From assembly GCA_036383955.1 (NCBI GenBank), contig DASVNH010000114.1, positions 1 through 64,000 on the forward strand: a stretch of 64,000 nt of DNA, in the 5' to 3' direction. Positions 31,957 through 40,096 of this stretch are shown piece by piece. Source of the DNA: JACQFK01 sp036383955 (GTDB lineage: Bacteria; Planctomycetota; MHYJ01; JACPRB01). Every line of letters begins with the position of its first letter. The first letter of the stretch is position 1. The translations under genes were made by a program, and so were the position numbers. The notes under the pieces were generated by a model. The model was not told where the DNA came from, ran no database searches, and worked only from the letters and a program-made list of their open reading frames with translations.

Positions 31957-33318
31957 CTACTTCCGGCGCTTCTTCGGAGCGGGCTCCTCGGGCGCGGGGG
32001 GCCCGCCTTCCCCGGCCGCGATCCGCTTTTCCCAGCGGTGCAGCTCCGCCACGCTGCCCAGCGTCGCCTTCCGGCGGATCTCCTCGCGCAGGCGGTTTTC
32101 GTGCTCCAGGACGTCCTGCGCCCGGTTGGCCGTCTCGACCAGCTTCGCCTTCGGGATCCGCACGACCCCCGACTCGTCCGCCACGATCCAGTCGCCGGGC
32201 GCGACCGACACCCCGCCCAGCTTCACCACGACGTTGATCTCGCCGAAGCCCTTGGGCTCGCCCGCCGTCGGCGTCACGAGCGTCGCCGCCACCGGAAAGC
32301 CGATCGTCCGGATCGTGTCGATGTCCCGGACCGCCCCGTCCACCACGAAACCCGCCAGCTTCCGCTGCAGGCTCGACTCGCTCGCCAGCTCGCCCCAGAG
32401 CGCCGGCCCCAGGCCGCCCGCCTCCACGACGATGACGTCCCCCGGCTTCGCGACGTCGATCGCCTCCACCGGCTTCGCCCAGTCGCCCGGATAGGTCCGC
32501 ACCGTCACCGCCGGCCCCACGATCTTCAGCCCCGGCGTGCGCAACTCGACCCCCGGCAGGTCCCCCGAGCGGTGCATCGCGTCGGAGATGTTGGGCGTCG
32601 ACACCCGATGCAGGATCTTCCGGATCTCCTCCTCGCTCGCGCCGCGCTTGAAGAGGTCGGTGGCGATCGACGTCCCCTTCTTCATGGCCTGAAGGATCGT
32701 CTTCGTGGCCGCCGTGCCGTCGGTGGCCTTCGTGATGGCGCCGCCCACGATGACGATGTCCGCCCCGGCCTTGATCATGCCGGCGGCCGTCTCGCTGTTG
32801 ACGCCCCCGGCCACCGCGATCGGGAGCGTGACGTGGGGACGCAGGCGCTTCAGCTCGGCGGCGACGTCCCCGCCGCGCATCTGCTCGTCGATGGGCAGGT
32901 GCAGGCCGACGTGGTGAACGCCCCATTCCTGGCACTTCTTGGCCATCTCGATGAGCCTGTCGCCGCTGAGGCCCAGGAGGTCGACGCACACGTCGATCCC
33001 GTAATTCTTCCCGGCCTCGACGCATTCGAGGACGGTCGAGTCGCCGTCGGACACGCAGACGGTGGCGCAGTTGGCGCCCGCCTTGGCGGCGGCCTCGAAC
33101 TCGGTGCGGCCGGCGTCGAGCGTCTTGGTGTCGGCGATGAGGTACGCCGAGGGGAACTCGCGGCGCAGCGCGCGGATGGACTCGAGGCCTTCGCTCTTCA
33201 CGAGCGGCGTGCCCGCCTCGATCCAGCGCGCCCCGCCCTTCCACGCCTCGCGCGCCGCCTTGAGCGCCCGCGACAGCTCCAGGAAGTCGAGCGCCACCTG
33301 CAGAATGGGTTCGGTCAT
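31957..33318 (-). CDS. Hexulose-6-phosphate synthase / RraA-like fusion protein
   Basis: Residues about 1-210 form an orotidine-decarboxylase-superfamily barrel of the HPS/KGPDC type (LQVALDFLELSRAL, WIEAGTPLVKSEG, IADTKTLDAG, LHLPIDEQMRGG, IAVAGGVNSETAAGMIKAGADIVIVGGAI). Residues about 225-425 form an RraA/HMG-aldolase-like domain (STPNISDAMHRSGDLPG, GDWAKPVEAIDVAKPGDVIVVEAGG, GFVVDGAVRDIDTIRTIGFPV, VSVAPGDWIVADESGVVRIP). The tail is Lys/Arg/Pro-rich. The same fusion is known from methanogenic archaea, where HPS activity contributes to ribulose-5-phosphate supply or formaldehyde fixation. No phosphohexuloisomerase gene is in the window, so the reaction here may differ (KGPDC or another aldolase). 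Confidence 0.88.
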   Translation of the reverse strand: MTEPILQVALDFLELSRALKAAREAWKGGARWIEAGTPLVKSEGLESIRALRREFPSAYLIADTKTLDAGRTEFEAAAKAGANCATVCVSDGDSTVLECVEAGKNYGIDVCVDLLGLSGDRLIEMAKKCQEWGVHHVGLHLPIDEQMRGGDVAAELKRLRPHVTLPIAVAGGVNSETAAGMIKAGADIVIVGGAITKATDGTAATKTILQAMKKGTSIATDLFKRGASEEEIRKILHRVSTPNISDAMHRSGDLPGVELRTPGLKIVGPAVTVRTYPGDWAKPVEAIDVAKPGDVIVVEAGGLGPALWGELASESSLQRKLAGFVVDGAVRDIDTIRTIGFPVAATLVTPTAGEPKGFGEINVVVKLGGVSVAPGDWIVADESGVVRIPKAKLVETANRAQDVLEHENRLREEIRRKATLGSVAELHRWEKRIAAGEGGPPAPEEPAPKKRRK

Positions 33319-33327
33319 AGGCGGAGC

Positions 33328-33333
33328 ATCTTA
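33328..33333 (-). promoter_or_regulatory. -10 box TAAGAT, nine bases before the HPS-RraA gene
   Basis: TAAGAT on the minus strand lies nine bases before ATG 33318 and just outside the 93-base inverted repeat. Confidence 0.45.
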
Positions 33334-33339
33334 GCAAAT

Positions 33340-33432
33340 GACCAAAGGCCAAGGACCAAAGACCAAAACGTCCCCCCCTTCCCCCCAGGGGGGCGGGGGG
33401 ACCCCTTGGTCTTTGGTCCTTGGCCTTTGGTC
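33340..33432. repeat. 93-base inverted repeat with perfect 27-base arms
   Basis: The 27 bases 33340-33366 are the exact reverse complement of 33406-33432; both are made of GACCAAAG-type words. The 39-base centre contains a further C-run/G-run dyad, so the whole element can form one long nested hairpin. It sits between two divergent genes and is not translated. Confidence 0.9.
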
Positions 33433-33479
33433 TTTCGGAATTGGGTTAACCGTTCGCCCGGGCGGGTTATCTAGAGAAG

Positions 33480-33995
33480 GTGGACATCGACGACGCCCTT
33501 CGCCGGGCCCAGGGCGGCGATCCCGACGCGTACGGGATCGTCGTGAGGGCGACCCAGGCGCGGCTGCGGAGCTTCATCGCCGGCTACGTGCCGCGCGCGG
33601 AGTGGGTCGACGACATCGCCCAGCAGACCTTCGTCAGCGCGTACCGCGACCTCCGCAAGTTCCAGGTCGGGACCGACTTCGCCGCCTGGATCCGCCGGAT
33701 CGCCTACAACCACCTCCGCGCCGAGCTGGAGCGCGCCGGCCGCCGCCGACGCCTCGAGGGCGAGCTCCTCGCCCGCCTCGAGCGCGCCCCCGAGACCCCG
33801 AACCTCGACCCCCTGAAGGAGTGCGTGGAGAGCCTGCCGCCGACGTCCCAGGAAATCGTGCGGAGCTACTACGCCGACTCCCTGGGGCTCGCGGAGATCG
33901 GGAAGCGGCTGGGGCGGAGCGCCGACAGCCTCAAGGTCGCTCTCTTCAAGATCCGCGCGCGCCTGCGCGAGTGCGTGGAGAGCAAGCTCGCGTGA
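33480..33995 (+). CDS. ECF-type RNA polymerase sigma factor
   Basis: The 171-residue protein has region 2 (SFIAGYVPRAEWVDDIAQQTFVSAYRDLRKFQVGTDFAAWIRRIAYNHLRAEL) and region 4 (CVESLPPTSQEIVRSYYADSLGLAEIGKRLGRSADSLKVALFKIRARLRECV), typical of the planctomycete/verrucomicrobial ECF group. It starts at GTG 33480, with an AGAAGG directly before it and a TATCTA box 6 bases upstream. It is translationally coupled (GTGA) to a membrane protein that is presumably its regulator and heads a five-gene operon for secreted carbohydrate-related proteins. Confidence 0.92.
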   Translation: MDIDDALRRAQGGDPDAYGIVVRATQARLRSFIAGYVPRAEWVDDIAQQTFVSAYRDLRKFQVGTDFAAWIRRIAYNHLRAELERAGRRRRLEGELLARLERAPETPNLDPLKECVESLPPTSQEIVRSYYADSLGLAEIGKRLGRSADSLKVALFKIRARLRECVESKLA

Positions 33996-34903
33996 GCGAC
34001 GAGATCCGCGTCCAGGACTGGCTCGACGGCGGCGAGGACGACCTCGATCCGGCGGCGCTGGCGGACCAGCTTCAGGTGGACCAGCGGCTTCGCGTGCTGC
34101 TCAAGGAGGACGTCGACCTCTCCCCCGCCGTCCTCCGCGAGATCCGCTTCGAGCTGGAAGGCTCCGATTTCGCCGGCCGCGTGGTGGGCCGGCTCAAGCC
34201 CCGCTCCCTCCGCTGGGTGCCGCTCGCGGCGGCCGTCGGGCTCTTCGCGTTCATCGGCTGGCTGATCTACGATCCCCTGCCGGCGGGGCCGAGCGGCCGG
34301 GCGCTGCTGGTCGTCGGGCGGCTGCCGCTCGAGGCCGGGGACCGCGCGGTGAAGGAGCGCCTGGAGAAGCTGGGCTTCGGCGTCGTGCCGAAGCTCGCCG
34401 CCGACGCGCGGGAGGCGCCGGACTGGGCGCTGGTCGCCGTCTCGTCCACCGTCCTGGCGGAGGACCTGATGGAGGTAGCCGCGCAGATCCGGACGCGCTT
34501 CCGGGGCATCGCGGTGCCGGTGCTGGTCTGGGAGCCGCGGCTCTACGACGAGTTCGACATGATCGCCGGATCCGTCTACGGCCAGGACTGGGGGACCCGG
34601 CCCACGGGGCGCGTGAGGATCGACGTCCCGGGCCATCCGCTCGCGGCCGGCCTGTCCGGCACCGTCGACGTCGGACCGGCGCCGCTCAGCTTCGGGCGCG
34701 CGGCGGGGGCCGTCGCGACGATCGACGGTGATCCCGACCGCGCCGCGCTCTTCGCGTACGAGGCGGGGGCGCCGATGCCCGGGGGCTCGAAGGCGCCGGC
34801 GCGGCGCGTGGGCATCTTTCTCTTCAATGCCACGGCCGCCGGCCTCACGGACGCGGGGGGCCGCCTCTTCGACGCCGCCGTGCGCTGGTGCGTGAACCGA
34901 TGA
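33992..34903 (+). CDS. Membrane regulator (putative anti-sigma) with GATase-like extracytoplasmic domain
   Basis: The 303-residue protein has a cytoplasmic acidic head (residues 1-70), one membrane helix (75-93, WVPLAAAVGLFAFIGWLIY) and an outward domain whose sequence (VVGRLPLEAGDRAVKERLEKLGF, LVAVSSTVLAEDLMEVAAQIRTRFRGIAVPVLVWEPRLYDEFDM, HPLAAGLSGTVDVG, PARRVGIFLFNATAAGL, FDAAVRWCVN) belongs to a class-I-glutamine-amidotransferase-like/ThuA-like domain seen at the ends of secreted proteins. It starts in a GTGA overlap with the ECF sigma gene, so an anti-sigma role is likely from position, although no classical zinc-finger anti-sigma motif is present. Confidence 0.75.
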   Translation: MSDEIRVQDWLDGGEDDLDPAALADQLQVDQRLRVLLKEDVDLSPAVLREIRFELEGSDFAGRVVGRLKPRSLRWVPLAAAVGLFAFIGWLIYDPLPAGPSGRALLVVGRLPLEAGDRAVKERLEKLGFGVVPKLAADAREAPDWALVAVSSTVLAEDLMEVAAQIRTRFRGIAVPVLVWEPRLYDEFDMIAGSVYGQDWGTRPTGRVRIDVPGHPLAAGLSGTVDVGPAPLSFGRAAGAVATIDGDPDRAALFAYEAGAPMPGGSKAPARRVGIFLFNATAAGLTDAGGRLFDAAVRWCVNR

Positions 34904-37122
34904 TCTGGCTGCTCCTCCTGTGCCAGGCGGAGGTCGACAAGGGGGACGCGGCCGCGACGACCACCGCCTCCCCCGACCTGACGCTGCGCGCGCGGGTCTC
35001 GAAGGGCCCGGCGACCCCGGTCGCGTGGCGCTGGGGCGGCGAGGGGCTCGGGGGCGCGGTGACCCAGGGCGTCTTCGGCGACGCCCCGCTGCCGATGAGC
35101 GCCTTCGGCCAGAAGCTGCCGAAGACCCTCTTTCTCACGCTCACGGCCAAGGGCGCCGAGGAGATCGAAGTCGAGTGCTCCCTGCGCGGCAAGCCGGTCA
35201 AGACGATCAAGGAGCGCGGCCCGACCGCGGGCCTCTGCCTGCCCGACCTGATCGGGATCTCCGACTACGCCCGCGGCCGCGCCGAGGCGCTCGAGAAGCT
35301 GCCGTGGGCCGGACGTCCCGTGCCGAAGAAGTACGCCGTGCTCAGCGACCTCGGCGGCTGGGGCGAAGGGACCGGCTACGGGATCCGCTATTCGGACCGC
35401 GCGATCGCGGAGGCCGAAGCCCGCGCGCTCCGGCAGCTCGGCGTGAACGGGCTGCGGTCGCGGCCGGCGTTCCTCAAGGACTTCGCGCGAGCGTCGATCG
35501 ACGGCCATCTCGGCTTCCCCTCGAAGGCCTGCCCCTTCGCGGGCGGATCCGAGAAGCAGATCGCCGCCGCTCTCGCCGAGCGCAAAGACCACGAAAGCTG
35601 GATCCTCACGGTCGACGAGATCGGGACGATCTTCGCGGCCACGCCCGAGGGCAAGCTCAAGCACGCCGCCGCCTGCGCCGCCTGCGGCCGCGAGTACCGC
35701 GCCTGGGTGAAGGCGAAGGGCTACGCGCCGGCCGACTTCGGAAAGGCGTCGTGGGAGGACGTCGCGCCCGCCGACCTCTCCGCCCCCGCCGACCCGCTCT
35801 CGATGTACGCCACCTCGGCGTTCGGGAACGTCGCGACGGCCCGCGCCTTCACGCCGCTGCGCGACGCGCTCGCCGGCCAGGCGTTCACGTACGCGCTGCG
35901 CGGGAACACCTTCCTGATGGGCGGCAGCAGCCTGGACTTCTTCGAGTTCTACCGGCACGCGGACAACGCCTTCGTCTACGAGACGTCCAACCGCGACCCG
36001 CGCGTCTGGGGCTGGGACTCCTACCTCTGCGAGGTGGGACGTCGCGTCTCCGCCGAGAACAAGATCGCCTTCGGGATCTACGTGAAGCCGCACCGGGGCG
36101 CGCCGCTGCAGCGCATGCTCGCCGCCGCGGGCCGCGGCGCGCGGATGATCTACTGGTACACCTACGGGCCCGACTACTGGAAGGGCGACAGCTTCTCGCC
36201 CCGGCCCGAGGCGCTCGCCCTCGTGAGCAAGGCCGCCCGCCTGCTCGGCCGGGCGGAGGACGTCCTGTACGGGGCGACGTACGATCGACGTCCCGAAGTG
36301 GCCGTCGTGAATCCGTGGACGTCGGAGCGCTGGCTCGGCCTCGACCCGACCCCCGCGCGGATCGCGGCCTGGGAAAACGCGAAGTGGACGTACACGGCGC
36401 TACAGCACGCGCACGTGCCGGTCGACGCCCTGGACGAGGAGCTGCTGATCCGCGAGGATCTGTCCGCCTACAAGGTGATCTACGTGAGCGGGCCGAACCT
36501 GAGCCGGGCGGCGGCCGCGAAGCTGGCCGCGTGGAACGGCCTGCTCGTCACGAGCGGCGGCGGACTGATGTACGACGAGGCGAACCAGCCCCTGAAACTC
36601 CTGCCGCCGCGGCCCGAGCCCGTCCTCACGATCAAGCCGGCGCTCTACGGAGCCACCGCGCTCCAGAGCTTCGGCCCGGGCGTCACCCGCGAGCCGCCGG
36701 CGCCGACCCGCACGGACCGCGCGGTCGTCATCTCGGGCTTTCCCGGCCTCGAGTACAGCGCGGCGGTGCGGACGGACGCGTACGACATGTCGAAGGATTT
36801 CCGCGACGACCTCCGCGCGCTGATCGCGGCTCCGGCCCTGGAGCGGGTGAAGCCGGACGTCGCCGCCTCCCATCCGCTCGTCGAAGGGCTGCTCGTCCGG
36901 AACGGGGCGCGCCGGGCCGTCGTGCTGATGAACTGGGCCTATCGCGCCGGCGGCGTCCTGGTCCCCCACGCGAACCTGACCGTGTTCCTCCGGGGCGTCG
37001 CTTCCGCGAAGGTGAGCTCCTGCGCGCTCGACCGGGCGATCCCCGCGGAGGCCGTCGAGGGCGGCCTCCGGATCACGCTGCCCGTTCTGGAGGAAGGCGA
37101 CGTCCTGGAACTCGTAGAATAG
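34900..37122 (+). CDS. Secreted glycoside-hydrolase-like protein with GATase-like middle domain
   Basis: The 740-residue protein begins with a mini leader (MIWLLLLCQAEVDKG). The middle contains a TIM-barrel-like section (YSDRAIAEAEARALRQLGVNGL, WILTVDEIG, YVKPHRGAPLQRMLAAAGRGARMIYWYTYGPDYWKG), then a flavodoxin-like part (EVAVVNPWTSERWLG, YKVIYVSGPNLSRAAAAKLAAWNGLLVTSGGGLMYDE) similar to the trimerisation domain of GH42-type beta-galactosidases, and a final beta domain. Glutamate-containing VDEIG could be catalytic, but I cannot identify the second acid. It starts as ATGA with the regulator gene. A secreted glycosidase, or an inactive relative, is the best reading. Confidence 0.6.
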   Translation: MIWLLLLCQAEVDKGDAAATTTASPDLTLRARVSKGPATPVAWRWGGEGLGGAVTQGVFGDAPLPMSAFGQKLPKTLFLTLTAKGAEEIEVECSLRGKPVKTIKERGPTAGLCLPDLIGISDYARGRAEALEKLPWAGRPVPKKYAVLSDLGGWGEGTGYGIRYSDRAIAEAEARALRQLGVNGLRSRPAFLKDFARASIDGHLGFPSKACPFAGGSEKQIAAALAERKDHESWILTVDEIGTIFAATPEGKLKHAAACAACGREYRAWVKAKGYAPADFGKASWEDVAPADLSAPADPLSMYATSAFGNVATARAFTPLRDALAGQAFTYALRGNTFLMGGSSLDFFEFYRHADNAFVYETSNRDPRVWGWDSYLCEVGRRVSAENKIAFGIYVKPHRGAPLQRMLAAAGRGARMIYWYTYGPDYWKGDSFSPRPEALALVSKAARLLGRAEDVLYGATYDRRPEVAVVNPWTSERWLGLDPTPARIAAWENAKWTYTALQHAHVPVDALDEELLIREDLSAYKVIYVSGPNLSRAAAAKLAAWNGLLVTSGGGLMYDEANQPLKLLPPRPEPVLTIKPALYGATALQSFGPGVTREPPAPTRTDRAVVISGFPGLEYSAAVRTDAYDMSKDFRDDLRALIAAPALERVKPDVAASHPLVEGLLVRNGARRAVVLMNWAYRAGGVLVPHANLTVFLRGVASAKVSSCALDRAIPAEAVEGGLRITLPVLEEGDVLELVE
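37115..37120 (+). promoter_or_regulatory. -10 box TAGAAT, five bases before ATG 37126
   Basis: TAGAAT overlaps the stop of the preceding gene and may give the isomerase gene an internal leaderless transcript in addition to operon read-through. AGGA between them could alternatively serve as a ribosome site. Confidence 0.4.
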
Positions 37123-37125
37123 GAC

Positions 37126-37989
37126 ATGATCGACCGCAGAAGCTTCCTGGCGGCCTCGGGGGCCCTCGCCATTCCACTTCGCGCCGCCGAGCCCTCCAAG
37201 TTCGCGCTCGGGACGGTGAGCTACAACATCGGCGCGAAGATGGACCTCGCCACCCTGCTCCGGACCTGCAAGGCGGCGGGCTTCGAGGCCGTCGAGCTCC
37301 GCACGACGCACGGGCACAAGGTGGAGCCGTCCCTGTCGGCCGACGAGCGGAAGGACGTCCGCAAGCGGATCGAGGACTCCGGCGTCCGGCTCTGGGGCTT
37401 CGGCTCGGTCTGCGAGTTCCACGCGGCGGATCCGGCCGTCGTGAAGAAGAACGTCGCCGACTGCGTCGACTTCTGCAAGCTCGCCCAGGACCTGGGCGCC
37501 AAGGGCGTCAAGGTCCGCCCGAACGGCTTCCCGAAGGGCGTCGAGCCCGCCAAGACCCTCGAGCAGATCGGCCTGGCGCTGCGCGAGTGCGGCAAGGCGG
37601 CGGCGGATCACGGCGTCGAGATCTGGGTCGAGGTGCACGGCGCGGGGACCCAGGAGCCGAAGAACGTGCGGACGTTCATGGACCATTGCGGCCATTCGAG
37701 CGTCGGCGTGTGCTGGAACTCGAACCCGACGGACGTGAAGGACGGCTCGATCAAGGAGGCCTTCGATCTTCTCAAGAAGGACATCAAGTCCTGCCACATC
37801 AACGAGCTGTGGAGCGCTTATCCGTGGCGGGAGCTCTTCGCGAGCCTGGCCGCGATGAACTACGACCGGGTGACGCTGATGGAAGTCGCGGGCGTCCCCG
37901 AATCCCCGGAGTCCAAGGATCCGGCCGACGCGGCCCTCCGCTTCATGCGCTATTACCGCGCGCTGTGGCGGGAACTCCTGGTAAAGTGA
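37126..37989 (+). CDS. Sugar phosphate isomerase/epimerase family protein, exported
   Basis: The 287-residue protein has a Tat-like signal (MIDRRSFLAASGALAIPLRA) and an AP-endonuclease-2/xylose-isomerase-like TIM barrel: LLRTCKAAGFEAVELRT, GVRLWGFGSVCEFHAADP, ADHGVEIWVEVHG, GHSSVGVCWNSNPTDV, IKSCHINELWS and RVTLMEVAG. The metal-binding E/D/H/E set is visible as E in WVEVHG, D/N in WNSNPTD, H in SCHINEL and E in LMEVAG. Exported members of this family are abundant in planctomycetes and usually co-occur with DUF1080 genes, as here. Substrate unknown. Confidence 0.88.
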   Translation: MIDRRSFLAASGALAIPLRAAEPSKFALGTVSYNIGAKMDLATLLRTCKAAGFEAVELRTTHGHKVEPSLSADERKDVRKRIEDSGVRLWGFGSVCEFHAADPAVVKKNVADCVDFCKLAQDLGAKGVKVRPNGFPKGVEPAKTLEQIGLALRECGKAAADHGVEIWVEVHGAGTQEPKNVRTFMDHCGHSSVGVCWNSNPTDVKDGSIKEAFDLLKKDIKSCHINELWSAYPWRELFASLAAMNYDRVTLMEVAGVPESPESKDPADAALRFMRYYRALWRELLVK

Positions 37990-38001
37990 CGCGTCACTTT
38001 T
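37983..38001. promoter_or_regulatory. AAAGTGACGCGTCACTTT dyad between isomerase and DUF1080 genes
   Basis: A perfect 18-base palindrome (with one further T) spans the isomerase stop codon and ends 13 bases before the DUF1080 start. It resembles an operator; as a hairpin it has a 7-bp stem and a CGCG loop. Confidence 0.45.
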
Positions 38002-38014
38002 ACAGGAGCTTCCC

Positions 38015-38680
38015 ATGCTGACCCTGCTCGCGGCTCTGTCGCTTTCGGCGCAGGACAACGCCCTCTCCGACGACGAGAAGAAGGCCGGCTTCAAGCTGCT
38101 CTTCGACGGCAAGACGACGGAAGGCTGGAGGACCTGGAAGAAGGACAAGCTGGTCGGCGGCTGGACGGTCGTCGAGGGCGTCCTCACCCGGAGCGCCGGG
38201 GGCGGCGACATCCTGACGGTCGAGCAGTTCGCGGACTTCGAGCTGAAGATCGACTGGCGGGTGGCGCCGGGCGGCAACAGCGGCATCATGTACCGGGTGG
38301 CCGAGACGGAAGGCGCGCCCTACATGACGGGCCCGGAGTATCAGGTGCTGGACAACGCGAAGCACGCCGACGGGAAGAATCCCAAGACGTCCTCGGGATC
38401 GTTCTACGCCGTCTACCCGCCGACGAAGGACGTCTGCAAGCCGGCCGGGGAGTGGAACAGCTCGAAGATCGTGGCGAACGGCAAGAAGATCGAGCACTGG
38501 CTGAACGGCGAGAAGGTCGTCGAGTGCGAGATCGGCAGCGAGGACTGGCTGAAGCGGGTGGCCGACAGCAAGTGGAAGACGGCGAAGAAGTACGGCCTCG
38601 AGGCGAAAGGCCACATCGACCTGCAGGACCACGGCGACAAGGTCGAGTACAAGAACATCAAGATCCGCGAGATCAAGTAG
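38015..38680 (+). CDS. DUF1080 (3-keto-disaccharide hydrolase-type) secreted protein
   Basis: The 221-residue protein has a short leader ending in AQD (MLTLLAALSLSAQDN) and the DUF1080 concanavalin-like fold: GFKLLFDGKTTEGWRTWKKD, GGDILTVEQFADFELKIDWRVAPGGNSGIMYRV, GPEYQVLDNAKHADG, AVYPPTKDVCKPAGEWNSSKIVANGKKIEHWLNGEKVVE and HIDLQDHGDKVEYKNIKIREI. Several family members hydrolyse 3-keto-glucosides. Start ATG 38015 has AGGAG seven bases upstream. It closes the ECF-headed operon and overlaps the convergent small gene by eight bases. Confidence 0.92.
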   Translation: MLTLLAALSLSAQDNALSDDEKKAGFKLLFDGKTTEGWRTWKKDKLVGGWTVVEGVLTRSAGGGDILTVEQFADFELKIDWRVAPGGNSGIMYRVAETEGAPYMTGPEYQVLDNAKHADGKNPKTSSGSFYAVYPPTKDVCKPAGEWNSSKIVANGKKIEHWLNGEKVVECEIGSEDWLKRVADSKWKTAKKYGLEAKGHIDLQDHGDKVEYKNIKIREIK

Positions 38681-38912
38681 CGCGGCGGGCCTTGGGGAAA
38701 TCGGGGAAGGCCTGGAGCGCGGCGGGCAGCGCGGCGAGCCAGGCCTCGAAGTCGGCGCCGTCGCCGGGCGCGGTGATCTCGAGCTTGGCGCCGCGCATGC
38801 GGAACCCGCCCGTCCCGCTGTTGTAGAGCGGGATGACGATCCCCTCACGGTGCAACCCGAGGGCGTCCGTGACGCCGAGGATGCGCAGGATCTCGGTCTG
38901 GCCAAAACTCAT
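38673..38912 (-). CDS. Small unknown protein (79 residues)
   Basis: MSFGQTEILRILGVTDALGLHREGIVIPLYNSGTGGFRMRG is followed by KLEITAPGDGADFEAWLAALPAALQAFPDFPKARR. It has no leader or membrane segment and no recognised family. It starts six bases after the stop of the esterase gene, and a TAAGAT box lies seven bases before its ATG. Coding potential is supported by codon use and by its fit between two genes, but it could still be spurious. Confidence 0.6.
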   Translation of the reverse strand: MSFGQTEILRILGVTDALGLHREGIVIPLYNSGTGGFRMRGAKLEITAPGDGADFEAWLAALPAALQAFPDFPKARRAT

Positions 38913-38917
38913 GCGGA

Positions 38918-40096
38918 CTATCTTACCAGCAGCTCCGCCGCGAACGTCATTCCGGGATCGCGGCGCTTCTTGAAGTCCTCGATCAGGGTCTCGACCGAGC
39001 GCTTGACCACCTTGTCGTGAACCTTGCGGCCGTTGAACGTGACCGTCACCGGCTTGTCGAAGTCGACCATCGCGTCGCTCAGCCAGAGCCGGACTTCCTT
39101 CAGCTCCTCCCCCGTCACCGCGATCGCGTTCCCGGTCCGCTTCGCGCGCACGACGGCGTCCGGGAAATACTCCGTCCGCCGCTCCGCCTCCTTGCCGTGG
39201 ATGTCCATGTGGACCGCCGGTTGGGCGCGGACCTCCGACCGCTTCACGATCTCCACCCAGCCCGCGCGCGCGAACGCCTTCTCGTAGGTCCTGAACACGA
39301 CCTCCTCGGGATAGGGGTTCCGCTTCTTCGCCTCGAGCCAGGCGACCACGTCCTCGTCCTTCTCGAGCGACCAGTCGTGACCGCCCTCCGGGTACTCCTT
39401 GTAGACCTGCTCGTAGCCGAAGGCCTTCAGCGCGTCCCGCCCCGCCCGCGCGTACTCCACCGGCACCAGCTTGTCCAGCGCCCCGGCCACGTGATAGACG
39501 GGCAGGTTCCGGAGGTTCTCCCCCAGCATCACCCGCAGGCTCCCGTCCTTGTTCCGCCTCAGGTGCGGCGCCCCGCAGCGCGGCGCGATCGCCGCCCAGC
39601 GGTCCGGATAGTGCTCCCCCATGTCCCACGCGCCGCCGGCGCCCATCGACATCCCGTCGCAGTACACCCGGTCCGGATCCACCCGGCACTCCGCCCGGAC
39701 CTCCTCCAGCGCCTGGAAGATCCGCGCGTGCGACTTCAAGTTCCCCCAGGTCCACCGCACCGTCGTCGGCGCCACCAGAATGAACTTCTCTTTCGCGGCC
39801 GCGCAGCGCAGCCAGGCCGACATCCACAGCGGCCCCGCCTGCGGCTCGTCGTTCCGGTTCGTCCCGTGCAGCGTCAGCAGCAGCGGCCACGCCTTCGCCG
39901 GATCGTAGCCCTCCGGCACCCACAGCCCGTACGTGAACGTCTCGCCCTCGCGGGTCTTCGACGTCCTCTCGACCGCCTTCCCCTTCTCCGCCTTCAGCTC
40001 CCCCGACCAGGTCCGCAGCGCCTTCTCCGCCTCCGCGAACGGAAGCTTGCGGAGGGCGTCGAAGTCCTGGGCCAGGAGGCAAAGCGCGAAGATCAT
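38918..40096 (-). CDS. Secreted PHB-depolymerase/esterase-like alpha/beta hydrolase
   Basis: The 392-residue protein has a mini leader (MIFALCLLAQDF). The hydrolase core shows WPLLLTLHGTN (oxyanion region), DGMSMGAGG with nucleophile Ser150, a plausible acid in GALDKLVP and the histidine in EGGHDW, as in PHB depolymerase/feruloyl-esterase-type enzymes. A C-terminal domain of about 130 residues (AVVRAKRTGNAIAVTGEELKEVRLWLSDAMVDFDKPVTVTFNGRKV) recurs in the esterase at 60205, its paralogue. It starts within ATGA overlap with the transglutaminase gene. Confidence 0.85.
   Translation of the reverse strand: MIFALCLLAQDFDALRKLPFAEAEKALRTWSGELKAEKGKAVERTSKTREGETFTYGLWVPEGYDPAKAWPLLLTLHGTNRNDEPQAGPLWMSAWLRCAAAKEKFILVAPTTVRWTWGNLKSHARIFQALEEVRAECRVDPDRVYCDGMSMGAGGAWDMGEHYPDRWAAIAPRCGAPHLRRNKDGSLRVMLGENLRNLPVYHVAGALDKLVPVEYARAGRDALKAFGYEQVYKEYPEGGHDWSLEKDEDVVAWLEAKKRNPYPEEVVFRTYEKAFARAGWVEIVKRSEVRAQPAVHMDIHGKEAERRTEYFPDAVVRAKRTGNAIAVTGEELKEVRLWLSDAMVDFDKPVTVTFNGRKVHDKVVKRSVETLIEDFKKRRDPGMTFAAELLVR

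Noticed and set aside
33340..33432. The 93-base hairpin as an intrinsic terminator
   Set aside because: Both flanking genes are transcribed away from it, so there is no upstream transcript to terminate, and no T-tract follows either arm.
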